Shown here piece by piece: positions 52,713 through 64,000 of a stretch of DNA of 64,000 nucleotides. The translations under genes were made by a program, and so were the position numbers. Location of the stretch: assembly GCA_002914805.1 (NCBI GenBank), contig JXTB01000342.1, forward strand, positions 384,082 through 448,081, written 5' to 3'. Every line of letters begins with the position of its first letter. The first letter of the stretch is position 1. The stretch is from Parasponia andersonii. Lineage: Eukaryota; Streptophyta; Magnoliopsida; Rosales; Cannabaceae. The notes below the pieces were generated by a model that saw only the letters and a list, made by a program, of their open reading frames with translations, did no database searches and had not been told where the DNA came from.

Positions 52713-52724
52713 ATATTTATACCA
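52713..52724 (-). promoter_or_regulatory. TATA box of the small secreted protein gene
   Basis: The minus strand reads GGTATAAATATTCC about 85-95 bp before the start codon at 52631. Strength and spacing are good for a plant core promoter and support the gene call. Confidence 0.6.
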
Positions 52725-52731
52725 AAGTTCA

Positions 52732-52997
52732 GAAAAAAAAAAAAAAATGGAGCTAGGAACAGTATGTAATGATAAAATGATTAACAACCTTTGACTACAA
52801 TTTCTTTTCTAAATATTATTTGTTCTAGTGGTACCACTTGGGATTAATTTAGCAGGGACTGATCAATCATTTCAGTATCTGATTAACAGATTGGTGAATA
52901 ACTTCAACACTTCACAAGATAAGCAAGAGTAAAACTAGGCTGGCTCAGACTATCTTTTCAAGATTAAGATTCCTCCTTTGACCTTTTTTCTTTTCAC

Positions 52998-53032
<35 letters not shown>

Positions 53033-55780
53033 TTCGAGTTTAGTTGGGATAGGCTTCAAAAAAGTCAGCGTTGACATAATAGAAATCATAGCAGTCGAGG
53101 TAGTATTATTTTTTCTTTTGGCCATGTGATTAATAGAAAACAAGTTTGTAATTTTCCGAAACTCATCTATTAGCAAAGTTCATTTAAAAAAAAAAAACAT
53201 GAAAATCAGCAATTAATTGACGTGAAGGTCATGTTTATGTATCCTTAATAAACTGAAAACGAATAGAAATTAGAAAAGCCATTCTATTTTCTCATTCATA
53301 TCAACGACGGAGCTAGCTTGGGCCTATGCCCTTTTCAACTTTTTGAAATTTTTATTTTTACTCTAATATTTAAAACAATATTCAATTATATCTTTTATTT
53401 GTCTTCTTAAATTTTAATAATGAGAAATTTACTCACATATTTTATTAAAAGATTCAATAATGTCCCTCATTTGCCATAGTAAATTTTATAATTTTTAAAT
53501 TTTATTTCTATTATTATTAAATAATTAATTTTTTTTCACATTTTGATGAATAAATTTTCTTTCAACCTCAAATTAAAATTTCTTTTAAATCACATCTATA
53601 TATGTGTATTTCAAAATGGTCTTTTTTAGATTGCCAATCCTCAATTATATTACTCAATTCCAAGTTAATTTGAAGAAAAAAAATATAAAGAGCAAAATGG
53701 AGGGGCCCAAAAAAAATTTAATATTAGATTTTGTCCACCCTAAAAAAATTTTCTAGCTCTATCACTGATTCATATGTTTATTTATTTATTTTGAGCATGT
53801 TGACTATAGTAATCATTCACATAGTTAGTTAAATTTTAGAAAAATGATTCGATTTTTTATTCTTTCTCATTTTTCTTTAAACCCATTCTTTTTTCTCTTT
53901 TTTTTTTTTAATTATGGATTAATAAACATGTCCTAAAATAATAAACGAGTCATTGGATAATATTTTTGAAAACTCTAGGTGTGAATATGAAATTGCACTG
54001 TAAATAGAAGCAAAGTCGTTATTGAAAGGAAGAATAAATGTAAAACTAGAAGCTTGTTTTTTGTTTTTGCTTTTAAAGGTAATATAAAAGTTTAAGATGT
54101 TTTATTGACAAACTTTTGTCATTTATTTTTTTTAAATAATTTGAAAACAAAAAACATAAATATTACTAAACAAATCCTTTTTGGACATAAATTGCATAAC
54201 TGTATTTGTATTTTCTGAACTTTCATCTCGAAATTAAATTTTGTCAATTACTTAGATTTAGTTTCACTACGTGGCAATTTATGTTCTTCATGAAAAAAAA
54301 TCTTATCTAACACAAATTTAAAATGAATCAAACACTCATAGCCCTTTTTCTACTTTCAATAGATTAGTAAACATTTGACAAATTTAATCACTAGGCAGAG
54401 TTTAGAACCGCACAGTGAATCAGAATACTAGCTAGGACAACAAATCAGCCCCCTTTTTAGTTTTTTTTTTTCGGCTGTGAAAAATAGTCCAAGTGAAGCG
54501 ATGCTCTTGATCTATTGCCAATTATCCAACACTAGTGCAAGTCATGCAACATCTAAAGATATCCAGTATATTTTAGACTAATGCTACCTGTTATCATTGC
54601 TGATATAATCAACACTAGTGATATAATTAGTACTCAACTTTATTATTATTATTTTTTTTTTGGTAAAAAGAACTTCAATTATCTACTTTATATTCATAAT
54701 TATAACGCAATGCTCTACATCAATAATTAGCATATTTTTTCTTTATTCTAATCCTAATGGAAGTCGCAAGACAAACGTTCCAGAGATACCCCTAAGACAC
54801 TGATGTTTGTGGGCGTTAAGAGATCCGAAGCGTTTTGCTGTCTTGCATCCAAATGCTAACTTTGAAGCCCACTAGGCACTAGGCCTCGTTGACTTATTTA
54901 ACATATTTAAAAAAAAAAAGATTTATTTAACATATTCTTTATCTTATGATATTGTATTTTTATTATTTTTTACTTCCACTAACCAAAGAATAATGTTTAC
55001 TAATTCGTGACAAAACAAAATGGGAAAGAAAAATTATTTGGAAAAGAATGAAGAAAAACAAAATGAGTTATATCTCTTTCTAATTTTATTAGTTATGCGA
55101 GGAATTCTATCCTATTTCACTAAACTTTCATAAAATTTGTGTCAGATTTCGCTAATCATGACTCATTATGGACTATGGCTAAGTAAAAATGGCCAAATAC
55201 TTTTTTATGGAAGAATTCCACAGATCGTTTTTTATTTCCCATAAAGGCTGCTCTCTTGTTGAATTATTAACATTATCATTATGACCAACATCATATAAGC
55301 CAAATTAGTGTGATATGCTCAATGGTCCCGTCTAACCTAGCCAAAGTTAGACCTAGCTAGAGAACGAATAAATCAATTGGAGGAGGACATGCAACAAGAC
55401 ATATAGCATGGCTAAGTTTTAAGTTATTCACTTATGGTCAAGGATAAAAGGATGTCAACAATCAAATATCAACCACTATCCACTGAGAACGACCAATATG
55501 TAAAATTGTTATATTGTTATGTGTTACAAAGAGAGGAGATCCCCTCCAAGGGTCTCGTTATCTACCAAGAGCTCATATGTTTGAAGCTGCACCACACTTA
55601 TTTTCTGAGCTTTATCCCTTTTGGCTCAATTATGTGTAAAAAGTCCCAATAATCCATTCACGATATTTCAGTGGCTCTGGTGATGCCAATGCATTCATGT
55701 AACGCCACAATTTTAATGTGACAAAAAGGGTTTCATATTAATGTAGCGTCAGACTAAGAGGTATTACGCTTACATTCCCA
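52732..55780. other. Gene-free AT-rich stretch between secreted-protein gene and GGAT
   Basis: I see no further gene. A TA run lies near 53003-53032. About 53300-53770 (from ACGGAGCTAGCTTGGGCC to TTTCTAGCTCTATCACTG) looks like transposon-derived sequence without clear ends. The last few hundred bases should be the GGAT promoter. Confidence 0.45.
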
Positions 55781-56553
55781 ACTTGTGTGTGCCAGTATCT
55801 CTGCTGAACTCAGTTTCGCAGAAACACCTCGCTGGAACTCGACTACGCTAAGAGCTCCCTAGCCAGAGCCAGCCTTCTCAACCCACATACCAAATCAAGT
55901 TCAGAGGTATCTGCTTTATATTTTTCTCTTTAGATTGATTTATGTGGTTTGTAGTNTAAACCGTAAAGATTTGTCTTTTTTGTAAGCATGCTGGGCTTTT
56001 TTTGCTGTCAGATTAAATTGTGTATTTCTCGACTAAATAGTTTGTGATTCTTGTTCATCCTGAGTGTATTGGATGGTTCTTGTGGTTCAGCTTGCTCTGA
56101 TTTATGTGCAAAATAATTAGAAGAACATAATAAATTTAGAACTTGGCATCTCATTTTGATTGGTTTAATTCATAAGTTGGGGAGTTAGAGTACGTGTTTA
56201 CTGCTTTCATTTTCTGAAATTTTGATAAATAACCTCTGTTGTCATCTTCGCCTCATTGGTAAATAATTCCATTGGAAAATTTGTCATAAAAACCATGAGT
56301 ATGTGGAACATCGGTGATAACGATTTGATTCACTTGTAATAATATATTTTATGTGGCTTTCTCTCGCTCTATTTATATTTATATACGTACATATTTTTAA
56401 AATTACATATATGACTGTGGGTGGGACCTTTCTTGTCTGTTATTGTTATGATTCTGGGACTTTCTGCATTGTTTCAGGTAAGGAACTTGTAGTTTTGCTA
56501 TTTTACCTCCTCGTTTGTATCAGGGTAACGGTGTAAGAAGTTAAACTACCACC
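55781..56553 (+). other. 5' leader of GGAT with a probable leader intron
   Basis: About 55781-55906 looks like a non-coding first exon ending TTCAGAG|GTATCT. A leader intron would run 55907-56523, ending TTTGTATCAG before GGTAACGG, 30 bp ahead of the ATG. Another acceptor at about 56478 is possible. The intron includes the N at 55956. This is an inference from splice-site shape only. Confidence 0.45.
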
Positions 56554-61864
<5,311 letters not shown>

Positions 61865-63041
61865 AAAACCCTTCAAACTCAAGTTGTATTATAGTATCTC
61901 CAGCTATTGCTAGCTGTTTATTTTTATACTTGTCAGAACACTTCTTTTTCTTTTTCTCTTTCTCTGTCTCTGTTTCTCATCAACCAGGCTATGAACCTTA
62001 TTCTGTCAAAAACCATATATTCTCTCAAAACATTACTTGTCTCTATTATCCTGTATCTCATCTCATACCTCTAATTAAATCCTAACTTTGATCTGGATGT
62101 GACTTAGATGCAAGATCAAAACTAAGGCAGTATTGCACAGCTTTTCTAGGAAGGAATTTTCAATATTGCTGCCTAAAATTTCCTCTTCAAAATTTTCTTT
62201 TAGGGGGAAAAGGAAAAAGGGAACAAAAAAGAGTGGAACTTGAAATGTATTACTTAATTCATTTTCACATAAACTAGACTTTTTGTTTTGAGTAACATCT
62301 GAATGTGAATGATTTGGTAGATGTACTATTTGGTTAAAAGACACAGATAAAGCTGAAACGACACTCAAACATCTGTCAAAAGCATTAGATCATCAAACTG
62401 ACATCTCACACCTTAGATCTTGATCTTCTGCCCCATGATGATGATTTATGGGACTGCAGTAAAATCTAAAAGCACGGAAATAAGATACACCCAACTAGGA
62501 AAAGTACCTTTCGGATGTGAGACTGGTTTTCCTTTTTCCATCTCTTGCTTGGCTCGTGAGCCTTGCTTTAATTACCCACTTTCAAAGTAAGATTTTTCTG
62601 AAATTCTTCACACTTTCAGAGTACATATTTACTGAATAACTTTTTAATTTCGCAAAGTGAAATATTTTCTTTCTAGTTGTTTACGGCGGAGCATGATTAA
62701 ATTACAAACTAATGTTGCATTTAAGCATAACTACTCCACCAATCATAGTGATAATTGAATAAAATATTTGGACAATTAATGAATTCTGTGTTACGTGCCG
62801 CAAACCATTAGAATTAGATAGCGTCTCTCTCTTTTTCTCTCCTTAAATTATGTCTTAATCATTAGTCTACGTACCAAAATAAATACAATAGCAAGGGAAC
62901 AATGCCACATCATAGCTTATTAGATCAAAGGAAAAATGACAATCAAGTTTCACATGTTATCACTTGATACACATTTTCACATACACAAAGCAAAGTGTAC
63001 GCGGTCTATGGCTCTACAATGCTAGATTAGAAAATGCTATT
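61865..63041. other. Downstream region of GGAT, gene-free
   Basis: It holds the GGAT 3' UTR, with a CT/TTTCTC-rich patch near 61945-61975, then ordinary AT-rich DNA. No other gene is seen. Confidence 0.5.
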
Positions 63042-64000
63042 TGTTGGAGCGGTTCCTCACCAGTCGCCCACGTGTCTTGAACTACTGATGCTGGATTCTC
63101 CAACTGTTCACGTGTCCTTGTTGTCTCAAAACTCTCTGAACTCCAAGCAAGATCGGAGAGGCGGGGGTGGCTACCTGCAAAGACTCTCCGATGCTTAAGT
63201 CAGTGGTTTTTCTTTGCGTTTTGGTAGCAAGGAGAAAAATATATCAGTCTCAATATCTATCTCTTTTTTGTGTTTTCTTTTTTTTAAGTGTTTTTTTTAT
63301 GCGAACTTTTTCTTTTAGGAACACATAGCTTCAATATATGTAGCTCTCGGATAGTGAACAGTATGGTTCTCTATCTTTGGAAAAGTAAATATAATCATGA
63401 GTACCTTTCACCTCCAGATCTTTTTAAACCATCACAGGCCGAGATTTCTGTGACCTCTTCTGTGCTACCGCGGCCTGATTTTCGCCGCCTCCTATGGCTT
63501 CAATCTATCAGGAGCAAGATTTGGGCAAATCGCCGTTCTGTCAGGACGGCTTGTCCCTGCGTGCGCACCTACCCAGAAACGCATTAAATACTCTATCCGG
63601 GTCTGGAACCGTGGGGCTGCCTTCCATCGTATCCAGTTTGAAGACCCTTGGGGCTTCTGACCTCTACGACTGTTGAGGTGAGGGTCGCTGTTCTTAGACA
63701 GCAGACCCTTGGGGTCTCGGACCGCCAGCTGTCGTGGTTTCGAGGTCTGACCGGCTGAACCGTTTGGGATCAGTGGTGGATTCTGCCTTAAATTCGGAAG
63801 ACCCATAGGCCGATGGCGAGATCACGTGCGATCCGCGTGACCCTTCTCGTGGTTCAAGGTTCAGGAATGGGCCCCACAACTGCCCCCATTTCCCTATTTG
63901 ATAGATTCATATCTGTCAAGTGGGGAAACTGTCTTCTTGCTTCTCCAACCTGCGGGACGCACGTGGCCCCCCTTTCCCGATGCGGCGATACGTCATCTCT
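63042..64000 (-). mobile_element. Edge of another Tat-like element (3' LTR, runs off the window)
   Basis: 63042-63878 is an 837-bp LTR of the same family as 38087-38889 and 40205-41008; shared stretches include CTACCTGCAAAGACTCTC and GATGCTTAAGTCAGT. It starts TGTTGGAGCGG and ends GCCCCACA. Next to it the minus strand gives the purine tract GGGAAATGGGGGCAGT, so this is the 3' LTR of a minus-strand element whose body lies beyond 64000. The internal part seen (63879-64000) resembles 38890-39020. Confidence 0.8.

Noticed and set aside
55434-55652. Plus-strand ORF of 72 residues upstream of GGAT
   Set aside because: No homology or promoter seen; probably chance in promoter DNA.

Overview
The window is nuclear DNA of a flowering plant, most likely a woody or other eudicot. 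Genes have many short GT-AG introns in AT-rich sequence, the proteins are plant-specific, and four single N bases (10592, 17718, 37406, 55956) point to a draft assembly. I find nine host loci, reconstructed here exon by exon with phase-consistent splice sites, plus three complete or nearly complete LTR retrotransposons, the edge of a fourth, and several smaller repeats.

Layout. 103-9247: a complete, decayed Ty3/gypsy chromovirus on the minus strand (LTRs about 2.2 kb, target duplication TGACA), inserted in a diverged duplicate of the upstream region of the next gene. 11656-14713 (+): TAA1-type tryptophan aminotransferase (auxin synthesis). 17408-20259 (-): AP-1 clathrin adaptor mu subunit, with a coding segment missing at an N. 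22111-25898 (-): LysM receptor-like kinase with a premature stop and a catalytic Asp to Asn change. About 26038-31726 (+): a second decayed Ty3/gypsy element about 140 bp upstream of that receptor gene. 33698-34795 (+): class III peroxidase. 35135-37373 (-): PHS1, a meiotic pairing protein. 38087-41008: a Tat-like LTR element on the minus strand that has lost pol but keeps a gag remnant and an antisense ORF region with its own TATA box. 41361-44848 (+): chloroplast-type anthranilate phosphoribosyltransferase-like protein. 45477-50451 (-): PRS3-type PRPP synthetase. 52149-52631 (-): a two-exon gene for a small secreted protein that I do not recognise. 56554-61864 (+): glutamate:glyoxylate aminotransferase with a peroxisomal SRM tail. 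63042-64000: 3' LTR of another Tat-like element that runs off the window.

How the genes fit together. They do not form an operon-like pathway, but the order is informative. From memory of Arabidopsis locus numbers, TAA1, the PRT-like gene and GGAT2 are neighbours (At1g70560, 70570, 70580), and PRS3, PHS1 and AP1M1 are neighbours (At1g10700, 10710, 10730). This window interleaves both sets, as expected of a pre-fractionation ancestral block. That context supports the orthology calls and makes the unrecognised secreted-protein gene between PRS3 and GGAT a good target for syntenic comparison. The most notable observations are that small gene, the apparent loss of the LysM receptor kinase, the AP1M gap, and the Tat-like derivative with an antisense transcription unit.
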